Positions 32,801 to 41,640 of a DNA stretch of 64,000 nt are shown one piece after another. Position 1 is the first letter of the stretch. The number at the start of each line of letters is the position of its first letter. Below the pieces are notes generated by a model that did no database searches, was not told the DNA's origin, and worked only from the letters and a program-made list of their open reading frames with translations. Origin of the DNA: Parachlamydiales bacterium. Lineage in GTDB: Bacteria > Chlamydiota > Chlamydiia > Chlamydiales > SM23-39. A program made the position numbers and the translations under genes. The stretch is from positions 310,001-374,000 of the forward strand of contig JAIBBX010000002.1 of assembly GCA_019694475.1 (NCBI GenBank), given 5' to 3'.

Positions 32801-33853
32801 TTAAGGGACAACTATCCCCCAATTCGAACAGCTCTTAAACATCACATCCACCCCGCTGAAGCTTGGCAATAGCTGCGAAATGAACCGATTCCATTCGGTG
32901 ATCGGTTTTGCAGCGACATAAACAATATCGCCAGGCATTAGCAATAAACTATCATTAGGCAAGTGGATCACATGTTCCCAGCTCACTGTATAAATCTTAG
33001 GTTTGCAGATACTTCCCCGAATCACTTGAATATACGATTTATCGCCTGTAAACGGAATCCCTCCCGATTCAGCGAGTGCTTGGCGCAGAGGCATAAAACC
33101 ATTTGGCAAGGAGATCGTCCGTTCCCGCGCTACTTCTCCCATCACCATCAAAGAGGCAGAGTGGGCTTCTGCAATGAATACTTTATCCCCCCCTCGCATG
33201 ACAATATTCTGGCTCATATCGCCTTCGCGGATCAGTTTTCGCATATCCACTGGAAGCATGCGGCCATCTCTCAGAACATAGCTTTTAAAAAGGTTTGCAT
33301 CGATCGGGATTCTTGCTTTGGAAAGCATGTCATATAGACGCAGCTTCCCATCGACTGGAACGCTGGACATCCCAGTCAGTCCCATTAGCTCCACCTTCCT
33401 TTCAATGCGCTCCCGATAAGCCACGAAGACTTCGGTATCTTGGATCTGCTCATTATAAAATTGTTCAATTTTTTGGCGCGCTTGATCCAAAGTGAGCCCC
33501 GCAACATGAATGGGCGGAGCGTCGGGAAGGCGGATTTGCCCATTTGTGACCCGATAGCCAATCGATCCTCCGATTGAAGCAACCGCCTGAACGAGATCGG
33601 TCCGTTTCGGGTGGTAAAGGGCGATTTGGAGCATATCGTTTTCGTGGATTTGATCTTCGTATTCCTCAAGAAGATTTTCATCGAGTTCATCTGTGCAGAG
33701 GCCTTCCATTTCCAAAATAGAAAATTTCCCTTCGCGGATTTTATATGAGTCCATGACGAATTCATCAGCGCCGAACAGCCCCTTACCCATGTAAGGGCCG
33801 CTGCAGCTAGCTAGACACAGAAGAGAGGCGATTGCGAGAATGATCCTTGTCAT
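32801..33853 (-). CDS. Wza/GumB-type polysaccharide export outer-membrane lipoprotein
   Basis: The 350-residue protein has a lipoprotein signal (AIASLLCLASCSG; lipid-modified Cys at about 17). A polysaccharide-export domain follows (DMLQIALYHPKRTDLVQAV..SIGGSIGYRVTNGQIRLP) and then SLBB-like segments (VELMGLTGMSSVPVDGKLRLYDML; LMVMGEVARERTISLP). Wza-type proteins form the outer-membrane channel for capsule or exopolysaccharide. No Tyr phosphatase or flippase gene is next to it. It is the first gene of the minus-strand operon and is divergent to the epimerase at 33913 with 59 bases between. Confidence 0.85.
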   Translation of the reverse strand: MTRIILAIASLLCLASCSGPYMGKGLFGADEFVMDSYKIREGKFSILEMEGLCTDELDENLLEEYEDQIHENDMLQIALYHPKRTDLVQAVASIGGSIGYRVTNGQIRLPDAPPIHVAGLTLDQARQKIEQFYNEQIQDTEVFVAYRERIERKVELMGLTGMSSVPVDGKLRLYDMLSKARIPIDANLFKSYVLRDGRMLPVDMRKLIREGDMSQNIVMRGGDKVFIAEAHSASLMVMGEVARERTISLPNGFMPLRQALAESGGIPFTGDKSYIQVIRGSICKPKIYTVSWEHVIHLPNDSLLLMPGDIVYVAAKPITEWNRFISQLLPSFSGVDVMFKSCSNWGIVVP

Positions 33854-33912
33854 AAAGATAACGGGCCTTTAAGATGGAGGTAGCCATTTGTATAGCATAA
33901 GAATTTTTATTC

Positions 33913-34893
33913 ATGAAGCGTATTTTAATTACTGGTGCTGCCGGATTCATCGGGTTTCATTTAGCCTCCGCATTAAAAAAGCGGGGAGACTTCTGCATTG
34001 GACTCGATCATTTCAACAGCTACTATGATCCCAATTTAAAAAATGCGCGCGCCGCCATACTCAAAACTCAAGGGATAGACGTTGTCCATCTCGATATTTG
34101 CGATCGCGACGCCATCAAGCTTCTTATTCTAAAACATGGCATAACTCATGTAGTCCATTTAGCGGCCCAAGCAGGGGTGCGGCATTCTCTTTCCCATCCA
34201 GATGATTATGTCGCCTCCAATTTGCAAGGCTTTGTCTCAATTTTAGAAACCATCCGCCATTTCCCTTCGATCAAGCTGGTTTATGCCTCCTCATCTTCCG
34301 TCTATGGCCTTAATAAAAAAAGTCCATTCAGCGTCGAAGATAAAACGGACCATCCGACCAATCTCTATGGCGCTACCAAAAAAGCAAATGAACTGATCGC
34401 GCATGCTTACCATCATCTCTACGGCCTATCTGTAACAGCCCTTCGTTATTTCACAGTCTATGGCCCATGGGGCAGACCCGATATGGCTTATTACCGATTT
34501 ACAAAACAAATTGTTGATGGAGAACCGATCCAGGTCTTTAACCGTGGCGAGATGAAGCGCGACTTCACCTACATCGATGACATTGTGAAAGGGACGATCG
34601 CCGCAATTGATTTAGGAGCCGAGTACGAGATTTTCAATCTAGGAAATAACCGTCCGATCAACTTACTCTATCTCATCCAGCTCATCGAAAACTCTTTAGG
34701 CAAGCCTGCGATCAAAGAGATGCTGCCGATGCAGCCTGGCGAGGTGATGGAGACTTTTGCCGATATTGAGAAGAGCCAAAAGATGCTTGGGTTCCAGCCC
34801 ACAGTGCCTTTAGAAGAGGGAATCAACCATTTTCTCGATTGGTTCAAACAATATCATGGCCTAACAACACGTCTTGAAATGCAACTGGCATAA
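33913..34893 (+). CDS. UDP-glucuronate 4-epimerase-like extended SDR
   Basis: The 326-residue protein has ITGAAGFIGFHLASAL (NAD site), LDHFNSYYDPNLKNARAA (typical of GAE/LpsL enzymes), VVHLAAQAGVRHSL, YASSSSVYGLNKKSPF, LYGATKKANELIAHAY with the YxxxK dyad, and FTVYGPWGRPDMAYYRF. The pattern fits UDP-glucuronate 4-epimerase, which makes UDP-galacturonate. It is divergent to the Wza-like gene, so it probably serves the same polysaccharide. Its 3' end overlaps the convergent NAD(P)HX repair gene by 50 bases. Confidence 0.88.
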   Translation: MKRILITGAAGFIGFHLASALKKRGDFCIGLDHFNSYYDPNLKNARAAILKTQGIDVVHLDICDRDAIKLLILKHGITHVVHLAAQAGVRHSLSHPDDYVASNLQGFVSILETIRHFPSIKLVYASSSSVYGLNKKSPFSVEDKTDHPTNLYGATKKANELIAHAYHHLYGLSVTALRYFTVYGPWGRPDMAYYRFTKQIVDGEPIQVFNRGEMKRDFTYIDDIVKGTIAAIDLGAEYEIFNLGNNRPINLLYLIQLIENSLGKPAIKEMLPMQPGEVMETFADIEKSQKMLGFQPTVPLEEGINHFLDWFKQYHGLTTRLEMQLA

Positions 34894-36316
34894 AATCGAT
34901 CAAATCGGTCGCCGTCAAACAATAAGAAGTAAGAGCTGAGGCCGCAAATTCCCCTGCGATCGCATGCAAAGTCGCCCCTAAAAGAGCCGCTTCATATGGA
35001 TCGCAGCCTTGCGCCAAGAGTCCGGCAATCATTCCAGTCAAAACATCTCCTGTCCCCGCGCTAGCCATGCCCGGATCGCCTCTTGGGATGAAAATCGGCT
35101 TGTGCTTAGGCCCAAAAATCACGGTCGGGGCCCCTTTCAGCACCACATAGACCTTTTTGCTTTCGCAAAAACGGATCACTTTTGCGAATAATTCTTCATC
35201 TTTTGGAGCATTTTTCAAATCCAATAACCGGAGCACTTCGCCTCGATGCGGAGTTAAAACAGCTTTTTTCGGATACGCCACATCGGGCAAAAGGGCATCA
35301 GCATCGATTACGCAGGGCTGTTTGATTTCCTTGAGATGTTTTTTCAACCACTCTTTGCAAGGGCCGAGGCCTGGTCCAATAAATACGGCGTTCGCTTTTT
35401 TTAGCGCCTCTTTCCAAGCTTTTGGATTCCAATCATTGCAGATCAATTCTAATGGAGCAGGGCCAATGTCTTCTGGATGAAAAATCCTTACGATTCCCGC
35501 ACCCGCCTTCAAAGCAGAAAAACCGGTCATTTTAGCCGCTCCAGAAAGCGCTTTCGAGCCTGCATATCCAACCACGTATCCTGCCTGATATTTGTGCCGA
35601 ACCCGCTCCACCTTTGGCAGCTCAAGCCGTTTAGGCAAATAAGCCACAGCATCCGCCGCCGCAATCGCCTCTCTAGACAGCCCAAAATCGGCTACATGGA
35701 GTTTGCCCACATACTTCCATCCTTCGTGAATGAAAAAACCAATTTTCGGCAGTCCCAAAGCAACTGTCTCTGTCGCAATAATCGCAATTCCGCCCACTTC
35801 GCCCGTGGTACCGCTTAAACCAGAAGGGATATCAATAGCGATAATCGGAAGTCCTGAATCATTAGCCTGCTTAATAATCGAGGCCATTTTCTTTTCGACC
35901 TTGCCTTTAAACCCTGTTCCCAAAAGGCCGTCAATAATGACGCCTTTCATCTCACCGCCAAAACGGCCCCGTTTCTTTCGATATTTTTCCCGGAATTTTT
36001 GATTGAGAGGGCTCACATCATCATAAAGAGATAAGGCAGTGACTTGATAGCCCTCTTCCAAGAGCCAAAGTCCAGCAGCATAAGCGTCGCCGCCGTTATT
36101 TCCTTTGCCGATGAGAAGAGTGACCTGTTTTGGAAGATGATGAGCTTCAATGAACTCGATGGTTTTTTCAGCGACCCTGCGGCCAGCCGTCTCCATGAAT
36201 TTCTCATGGTCCCCGCCTTTCTCGATACGGGCCATCTCCTCAGATGTAACAACCTTATGCCCTTCCAAATGGCACCCCCAGGGTTGATTGTGCCATAAAA
36301 TCCAATTCTCTTGCAT
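34844..36316 (-). CDS. Bifunctional NAD(P)H-hydrate epimerase and ADP-dependent dehydratase
   Basis: This 490-residue repair enzyme converts damaged hydrated NAD(P)H back. The N-terminal half (about 20-220) is the epimerase: EEMARIEKGGDHEKFMETAGRRVAE, LIGKGNNGGDAYAAGLWL, DGLLGTGFKGK. The C-terminal half (about 230-490) is the dehydratase: GYVVGYAGSKALSGAAKMTGFSALKAGAGIV, FIGPGLG, CVIDADAL, TPHRGEV, GDPGMASAGTGDVLTGMIAG. The end overlaps the convergent epimerase gene by 50 bases, so both C-termini share DNA. The ATG at 36316 is a reasonable start; family proteins usually begin close to VVTSEEM, about 20 residues later. Confidence 0.93.
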   Translation of the reverse strand: MQENWILWHNQPWGCHLEGHKVVTSEEMARIEKGGDHEKFMETAGRRVAEKTIEFIEAHHLPKQVTLLIGKGNNGGDAYAAGLWLLEEGYQVTALSLYDDVSPLNQKFREKYRKKRGRFGGEMKGVIIDGLLGTGFKGKVEKKMASIIKQANDSGLPIIAIDIPSGLSGTTGEVGGIAIIATETVALGLPKIGFFIHEGWKYVGKLHVADFGLSREAIAAADAVAYLPKRLELPKVERVRHKYQAGYVVGYAGSKALSGAAKMTGFSALKAGAGIVRIFHPEDIGPAPLELICNDWNPKAWKEALKKANAVFIGPGLGPCKEWLKKHLKEIKQPCVIDADALLPDVAYPKKAVLTPHRGEVLRLLDLKNAPKDEELFAKVIRFCESKKVYVVLKGAPTVIFGPKHKPIFIPRGDPGMASAGTGDVLTGMIAGLLAQGCDPYEAALLGATLHAIAGEFAASALTSYCLTATDLIDFMPVAFQDVLLGHDIV

Positions 36317-36348
36317 TGGACTTCTTAGGGGTGCTCGATTTTAATTAC

Positions 36349-36864
36349 TTATGATTGTCTTTTTTGACGGGCGTTGACAGTCTCGCCATTGTCGAGGTTC
36401 AAGATCTTTACAGTATAAAGCAGTTCGTCGTCATTTTTGCTTACCTGTACCTTTTGACCCTTCAACCAAGCATCGCTCATCTTGGAAAATGGGGAAACTT
36501 CGAATTTTGTATCTGCAATAGTGATGGTTTGTCTACCCAAATGCTTGACCACCACTTCTTGGATACGGGTTGAAGCAACTTTGTTTTCGCCTTTATTGCA
36601 GATGGAGGAAATTGCATCGGCTGCAGCATAAAATGGCGCCGTTTGGGCTTCTATTTCTTGGCGGCGGCGTTCATTTTCGAGTTCTTTTTCTTTTTGTTGC
36701 CGCTCATTTTCAAGCGCGATTTCTTTGCGCTGATTGTATCCCTCGATCACTTGTTCTCGTTCTTTTTCGCTCAACGTATTCCAAGTCGCTTCATCAACTC
36801 CGAACATTCTTTGCTGGCATGCAGCGATCGCGAACGCAGACGCAATAATCAAATATTTCTTCAT
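36349..36864 (-). CDS. Putative lipoprotein with charged coiled-coil segment
   Basis: The 171-residue protein starts MKKYLIIASAFAIAACQQR, with a lipobox-like AIAAC (Cys about 16). It then has a highly charged helix rich in Glu/Arg/Lys/Gln (about 40-72), and a beta-rich C-terminal half (QTITIADTKFEVSPF, KVQVSKNDDELLYTVKILNLDNGE). No enzymatic motif is seen. It is downstream of remnants of gpsA and ridA. Not recognised as a named family. Confidence 0.7.
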   Translation of the reverse strand: MKKYLIIASAFAIAACQQRMFGVDEATWNTLSEKEREQVIEGYNQRKEIALENERQQKEKELENERRRQEIEAQTAPFYAAADAISSICNKGENKVASTRIQEVVVKHLGRQTITIADTKFEVSPFSKMSDAWLKGQKVQVSKNDDELLYTVKILNLDNGETVNARQKRQS

Positions 36865-36900
36865 AACAAGACCTCTTTTAGGTTTTACGAGGCCTCAATT

Positions 36901-36950
36901 TTACAAATGTTCTTCTTTTATCGCTTTCCGAAGTAAAAACTTGACTGCGG
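36901..36950 (-). pseudogene. Remnant of a second gpsA 3' end
   Basis: The minus strand reads TAVKFLLRKAIKEEHL followed by TAA at 36901-36903. The intact gpsA ends [17 protein letters not shown]. The DNA ATGTTCTTCTTTTATCGCT is identical at 36907 and 37531. No further gpsA sequence could be seen on the other side. It is best read as a decayed tail of a former duplicate. Confidence 0.6.
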
Positions 36951-37019
36951 TGGGCATCCATGACGCAAGTGAATGAAGAATAGTTTTTACCACCCGCTCG
37001 ATTTTGAGGTTCGTAAAGC

Positions 37020-37157
37020 TCACTGAGCTGCGATTACATCGAACGCCACTTGAAAGCCTTTATGGAATTCTCCGTTGGGAATGATTCCACGGGCCGGTTT
37101 ATGCTCTCCAAAATATTCCGTATAGACCGCATTCACCTCATCCCAGTACTTTATCAT
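37020..37157 (-). pseudogene. C-terminal fragment of a RidA/YjgF-family protein
   Basis: A 45-residue frame starts ATG 37157, overlapping the ferredoxin stop (ATGA), and reads [20 protein letters not shown] then PARGIIPNGEFHKGFQVAFD and VIAAQ. This matches the C-terminal half of RidA-type imine deaminases (vN.vY.eyF....PAR...). The N-terminal half is missing, so the trimer-interface active site would be incomplete. It could still be translated through coupling. It is most likely left over from a rearrangement that also produced the gpsA tail remnant. Confidence 0.6.
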
Positions 37158-37528
37158 GTTCTGTGGAGATGAGTTTCATTGCATGACTGCTTGATTTGGT
37201 ATTCTTCTACAACTTTGCCAAGAATCAGATGTTCTTGCAAGATCCTCTCTAATACTTCGGGCGTGCAAGAGTGGTACCAAACAGCATCTGGATAAATTAG
37301 TGCAACAGGCCCCATCGTGCAAACTCGGAGGCAATTCGCCTTTGTTCTCCAAAGATGGACGCGGCCTTGAAGATTGATCTCATCAACGCGTCTCTTCAAG
37401 TAGTCCCACGAGATAAGACCTGCTTCGCGGGAGCAGCACTTGGCAGAAAGCTGATCGGCGCAGAGAAAAATGTGCCGCCCTTTTTGCCCAATTTTCAGCT
37501 TTTCGGCAGCTTGGTTCAAAGCATTCAT
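37154..37528 (-). CDS. Thioredoxin-like [2Fe-2S] ferredoxin
   Basis: The 124-residue protein has [67 protein letters not shown]. The Cys pattern matches the thioredoxin-like ferredoxin family, which carries a 2Fe-2S cluster; its redox partner is not known. The start codon overlaps the gpsA stop (ATGA) and its stop overlaps the RidA fragment, so it lies inside a coupled series. Length is normal for the family. Confidence 0.85.
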   Translation of the reverse strand: MNALNQAAEKLKIGQKGRHIFLCADQLSAKCCSREAGLISWDYLKRRVDEINLQGRVHLWRTKANCLRVCTMGPVALIYPDAVWYHSCTPEVLERILQEHLILGKVVEEYQIKQSCNETHLHRT

Positions 37529-38514
37529 AGATGTTCTTCTTTTATCGCTCTCTGAAGTAAAAGTTTTACGGCTTCTCTTGGATCGAGGCCGCCATAGATG
37601 ATCTGGTAGGTCACTTCAGTGATTGGGACTGGGATGTTGTGCTTGAGGCCCAATTCGCGAGCTGAGACGCAAGTATAAATTCCTTCAACAGCCATGCCGA
37701 TCTTTTGGCGCGCTCCCTCAGGAGAAAACCCTTCAGCCACTAGCTTCCCAAATCGGTAGTTGCGGCTATGCCGCGACATGCAGGTCACGCAAAGATCTCC
37801 CATGCCAGAGAGACCGTAGAGAGTCTCTGGCTTGCAATGCTTGACCGAACTCAATTTGCGGATTTCATGCAGCCCGCGAGTCATGAGGGCGGCTTTTGTG
37901 TTGTCTCCGCATCCAAGCCCATCGGAAATCCCGCAGGCGATAGCGATGATATTTTTCATTGCACCGCCAAAGCAAACGCCCAAAATGTCTCCATTTGGAT
38001 AAATCCGGAATGTCGGGGTTGTGAAAAGCTCTTGGATGAGCTTCATCACGAGCGGATCATAACCCGAAGAGACGACGGAGGTAGGCGCATTGGTAATAAT
38101 ATCTTCAGCGTGGCTAGGTCCGCTAAGCGCGCCGATAAGTGGGCTTTCTTGAACGCCCCAAAGAGAGGCAACGACTTCAGGCAATAGAAGTCCCGTGCCT
38201 TGCTCGATCCCTTTTGATGTGAGAACAATTGGAACATCGACTTTGCCAAGCCGTTCAAAAACAGGACGGATTCCAGAAGAGGTCACGCTCTCCACAATCA
38301 CGTCAGCACCCTTTACTGCATAATCAAAGTCGGAAGTGAATTCAACATTTGAAGGAATCTCGGAAGGAGGCAGTTTTGGATGAACGCGGGTCGTTTGCAG
38401 TTCCTTGGCAACATCTGCATCGCGGGACCAGACTCTGACTTGATGGCCGTTTCTACCCAAAATTGAAGCGAGGGCAAATCCCCACGTTCCTGCGCCGAGA
38501 TAGCCGATTTTCAT
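37525..38514 (-). CDS. gpsA: Glycerol-3-phosphate dehydrogenase [NAD(P)+]
   Basis: GpsA makes sn-glycerol-3-phosphate for phospholipids. The 329-residue protein has [16 protein letters not shown] (NAD site), [61 protein letters not shown] with the catalytic Lys, and [23 protein letters not shown]. All fit the family and the length is usual. Its ATG overlaps the stop of the upstream pyrophosphorylase-like gene, an arrangement also found in Chlamydia (gpdA next to a UDP-sugar pyrophosphorylase). Confidence 0.96.
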   Translation of the reverse strand: MKIGYLGAGTWGFALASILGRNGHQVRVWSRDADVAKELQTTRVHPKLPPSEIPSNVEFTSDFDYAVKGADVIVESVTSSGIRPVFERLGKVDVPIVLTSKGIEQGTGLLLPEVVASLWGVQESPLIGALSGPSHAEDIITNAPTSVVSSGYDPLVMKLIQELFTTPTFRIYPNGDILGVCFGGAMKNIIAIACGISDGLGCGDNTKAALMTRGLHEIRKLSSVKHCKPETLYGLSGMGDLCVTCMSRHSRNYRFGKLVAEGFSPEGARQKIGMAVEGIYTCVSARELGLKHNIPVPITEVTYQIIYGGLDPREAVKLLLQRAIKEEHL

Positions 38515-40145
38515 CCTTTCACCAAACTTTTGAGTGCCTTTGCCACGCTCTCCGGACCCTTAATGGGAGCATAGTGGGTTTTCCGGTCGACACATACTGG
38601 ACGTACTTTTTCCGCATATTTTAAACAATCGAAAATAAATTGCTCCCCTTTCCACACCTCTCCCTTTTGCACCCAGTGAATAGGCAATTCCTTTTCCCCC
38701 ATCTTGCAAAAAAATGAAAAATCAAAGGCGAGCTGTCCGCTATAGGCATATTTGTAGGTTTGGGCCGGATCGAGTTCTGTATATTCAACAACTTCAATCT
38801 TTCCTTCCCGCTCAACCAACACGCCCATAGAACGGTCGCTCTCTTCTCTTTCGATACATTGAATGGCTACCTCTTCGAGATTTTCGAATAGCTTTGGATC
38901 GAGAGGGCGGTTCAAGGGATTATCGACATAATTGATCGTGACGCAGTTAATTCCCCGTTTAGCAAAAAGATCGTCAAGGCCTGCTTTCTTGAATGCGCGA
39001 AATACGTTCCCATTCCCATTGGGAGCCAATTCGCCTGTTGGCTTCAGCGGGCTCATTTCTTGCTGGAAAAAGAACACTTCCAGATCGAATTTTTTAAAAT
39101 AGGCAACCGTTTCATCGTGATTGAGCGGCGAAGTCATGACTGCGAGAGGAATGTTCTTTGGCAGCTTCTCGCAAAACCAATCAAAGAGGGTCTTGCCGCC
39201 GATTTCAAATAGTCCTTTCGGCCCTTTTACGCCAAGGCGAGTTCCTTGACCTCCGGCTAAAAGAATCGGAAGCACATTCTTTTTCAGCGCAGAAAGCACG
39301 GCATCCACTGTCACTGAAGACAGATCTTTATTTCTTGCGATCAGCGGATAATGGCTTAATTGCGGATTTGGCGACGCAACAGCTTGTTTCAATATTCCCT
39401 GATTGGGATCTGACCAAAGAGAAATGTGCCGAATGGGAAAAGATTCATTCAGGTAATAAACAATCGAAGAGATCCCGGAATCGGGCAAGATCAGCGATCG
39501 AACTCTGTGCTTGATGATGGAAAGTAATTCAAAAAGGGTGGTTTTGCCACGTAAATCTATGACGTTAGGATAGTGGAATTGGGGTTCTGCACCAAATCCG
39601 AACAGGAGTACCGGCTGATCGCCCAACCTTTCAAAAAGCTCCCGCCATCTCTCTTCCGGCCAATCGCGCCAAGCAGCATAGCCAGATTCTGCCGAAGTCT
39701 GCACCCCGATGCAATTCGGCGGCAAATCAAACCGCTCGTAAAGAGAGTCGTGATGCGGGTCCCATTTGAGTTTGGGGACCACTTTTCCTCTTTGCCAATA
39801 AACCCAATCAGTCGGGCTCGGCTTTTCGATAACTAAATCATAGTTTTTTTTGAGTTCCGGATCGATTCGGCAAGACTCGCCGCGGCTCCAATGAGGATCG
39901 ATGATGGCCTTCACTCCTTCAAGCATGGAGAATCCGTCCATCAAATTGTGGCGCGTCACAAAAGTGATTTCTGCATCTGGAACAAACTCCCGAATCCGCT
40001 CTACAATTGCATAAAGCCCTAAAGCAATATCGCCAAGGCCTCGATTCCAACCGAGAAGCACCTTTTTGCCACCTCGCTTTGCAAGCCGCTTAAGATGCCA
40101 ATCCAAGGGATTGGGCAAAAACTTTTTGGCAAGCGTCCTAAACAT
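38511..40145 (-). CDS. Fusion: GT9 glycosyltransferase domain plus UDP-sugar pyrophosphorylase domain
   Basis: The 544-residue protein has two parts. Residues 1 to about 280 look like a family-9 glycosyltransferase (heptosyltransferase type): KVLLGWNRGLGDIALGLYAIVE, IEKPSPTDWVYWQRG, GVQTSAESGYAAWRDWPEERW, ILPDSGISSIVYYL. Residues about 287-544 are a nucleotidyltransferase: VLPILLAGGQGTRLGVKGPKGLFE, FFFQQEMSPL, LAPNGNGNVFRAFKKAG, NYVDNPL and a C-terminal EQFIFDCLKYAEKV. That part matches UDP-GlcNAc/UDP-glucose pyrophosphorylases, but is shorter than the 400-450 residues common there. One chain could both charge and transfer a sugar. The start lies inside the end of the heptosyltransferase gene (8-base overlap). 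Confidence 0.83.
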   Translation of the reverse strand: MFRTLAKKFLPNPLDWHLKRLAKRGGKKVLLGWNRGLGDIALGLYAIVERIREFVPDAEITFVTRHNLMDGFSMLEGVKAIIDPHWSRGESCRIDPELKKNYDLVIEKPSPTDWVYWQRGKVVPKLKWDPHHDSLYERFDLPPNCIGVQTSAESGYAAWRDWPEERWRELFERLGDQPVLLFGFGAEPQFHYPNVIDLRGKTTLFELLSIIKHRVRSLILPDSGISSIVYYLNESFPIRHISLWSDPNQGILKQAVASPNPQLSHYPLIARNKDLSSVTVDAVLSALKKNVLPILLAGGQGTRLGVKGPKGLFEIGGKTLFDWFCEKLPKNIPLAVMTSPLNHDETVAYFKKFDLEVFFFQQEMSPLKPTGELAPNGNGNVFRAFKKAGLDDLFAKRGINCVTINYVDNPLNRPLDPKLFENLEEVAIQCIEREESDRSMGVLVEREGKIEVVEYTELDPAQTYKYAYSGQLAFDFSFFCKMGEKELPIHWVQKGEVWKGEQFIFDCLKYAEKVRPVCVDRKTHYAPIKGPESVAKALKSLVKG

Positions 40146-41160
40146 ACGCCATCACCCGTTCCACCACTTCTTCCACACTGATCCCTTTCATGCAGGGAAA
40201 ATCAATTGGGCACACTCGCTTAAAACAGGGCGAGCATTTTACCTTTTTGTGAATGACGCTCTCCATTTGCCCATAAGGACCGGTAAGCTCTTCATCAGTC
40301 GAACCAAATAGGGCAACGAGAGGCACGCCAAGCGCAGCGCCGATGTGCATTGGCCCGCTATCATTCGTTACCAGAACAGAACAATCCTTGATGATGCAGG
40401 CAAGCTCTCTCAAACTCGTCACTCCAGCCAGATCGATCGCCCTTTCAGGCAAACCGCGGCTAATCTCTTTGACGAGCGATGCAGTCGAAGAATCGCCAAA
40501 AAAGACCACATAGGCATCTGTTTCTAGCAAAAGCCGCATGGCCAAAGCGCGAAACCGTTCTGGAGGCCAGCATTTTGCAGAGCCATATGCCGCTCCAGGA
40601 TTGATGCCGATCAGCTTCTTTCCCCTCACATATCCACGCTGATAGAGGAGAGTCTTCGACTCTTCTACTTCTTTGTCCTGCAGAAAAAGTCTTGGCTTGG
40701 TTTGAGAAATATCCATGCCGAGAGGCTCTAAAATTCTCTTGTAAGTGATGACTTGGTGTTCTTTCTCTTTTGGCACTTTGAGCGGATCTGTGAGGAGCAG
40801 TCTTCGAAAATGCATCGAATACCCAACTCTTTTCTTCACCCCTCCCAGCCAAAACCACCAGGCTGAAGAAAAGGAGTTTGTCAGCAGCACTCCGGTGTCG
40901 TATTTCCCGGCCGAAATCTTTGCAATAATATCCCTTAAGTCCTGCCGCCTTAAAAAATCGTTGGAAGGCCGCGTAAAACAAAAAAGCTCATCGATTGATT
41001 CGTCATTTTCTAAAAGCTCGCAAAGAGGTCTGCGGCACATCGCCGTAATTGAAGCGCTTGGAAACGCCTTTCTCAGATCGGAAAGCACAGGTGTCGCCAT
41101 TAATAGATCGCCGATCCAATTGGGCATCCGAACAAGAATGTTTTGAGGTCTCGAGTTCAT
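40138..41160 (-). CDS. waaF: ADP-heptose:LPS heptosyltransferase II-like
   Basis: The 340-residue protein starts ILVRMPNWIGDLLMATPVL, as in WaaF/RfaF. It also has NSFSSAWWFWLGGVKKRVGYSMHFRRLLL, GINPGAAYGSAKCWPPERFRALA, VFFGDSSTASLVKEI, LVTNDSGPMHIGAALGVPLVALFGSTDEELTGPYG, and CSPCFKRVCPIDFPCMKGI with the Cys-rich end typical of the family. It should transfer a heptose to the inner LPS core. Classical Chlamydia has no heptose, so this fits environmental relatives. ATG 41160 is preceded by GGGGGC; upstream starts at 41172 and 41199 are possible. Confidence 0.88.
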   Translation of the reverse strand: MNSRPQNILVRMPNWIGDLLMATPVLSDLRKAFPSASITAMCRRPLCELLENDESIDELFCFTRPSNDFLRRQDLRDIIAKISAGKYDTGVLLTNSFSSAWWFWLGGVKKRVGYSMHFRRLLLTDPLKVPKEKEHQVITYKRILEPLGMDISQTKPRLFLQDKEVEESKTLLYQRGYVRGKKLIGINPGAAYGSAKCWPPERFRALAMRLLLETDAYVVFFGDSSTASLVKEISRGLPERAIDLAGVTSLRELACIIKDCSVLVTNDSGPMHIGAALGVPLVALFGSTDEELTGPYGQMESVIHKKVKCSPCFKRVCPIDFPCMKGISVEEVVERVMAYV

Positions 41161-41265
41161 AAATGCCCCCATTGTATCTGATTCGGCCGCTAGAGACAAT
41201 CCAATTTTTAAAATTTACTAAATAGAAAATTTTACCTATAATTTTCAGAAAAAATTAGAAAATTC

Positions 41266-41613
41266 ATGAGTTTTATTTGTTTTTGTTGCAACACCGATTC
41301 ACCTAAACGAACACAAAAACAACTTCTAACAAATCGCGAAGAACCGGCCGCTCAAAAAATTGAAACGGCACAACATACCGCGACCCGAACCAAAACTGTT
41401 TATCATCATGTTATAGTACAGCCGAAACCTCCGACTCCACCGCAGCAGCCATCTCCAGAAATCAGCAAATTAACTGTTGAAAGCATTGTGGACGGAAGTT
41501 ACGAGCGAGACCCCAAATTATACGAGCAATACCAAAAATATGCCTATGAATTGAGAGAACAACAGAAAAAACATACAGTGACCCATTTTCAAATCTGGCC
41601 TCGCAAAATTTAA
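41266..41613 (+). CDS. Small protein of unknown function
   Basis: The 115 residues begin MSFICFCCNTDSPKR, with a Cys cluster (ICFCC). A Pro-rich linker (VQPKPPTPPQQPSPE, about 51-65) and a charged helix (YEQYQKYAYELREQQKKH) follow. The N-terminal cysteines could bind metal or be acylated. No family is recognised. An AT-rich region with no strong promoter precedes it. It reads in the same direction as the next small gene, 27 bases on. Confidence 0.55.
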   Translation: MSFICFCCNTDSPKRTQKQLLTNREEPAAQKIETAQHTATRTKTVYHHVIVQPKPPTPPQQPSPEISKLTVESIVDGSYERDPKLYEQYQKYAYELREQQKKHTVTHFQIWPRKI

Positions 41614-41640
41614 TGAATCTATTTAATATCCTGGGGTCAT

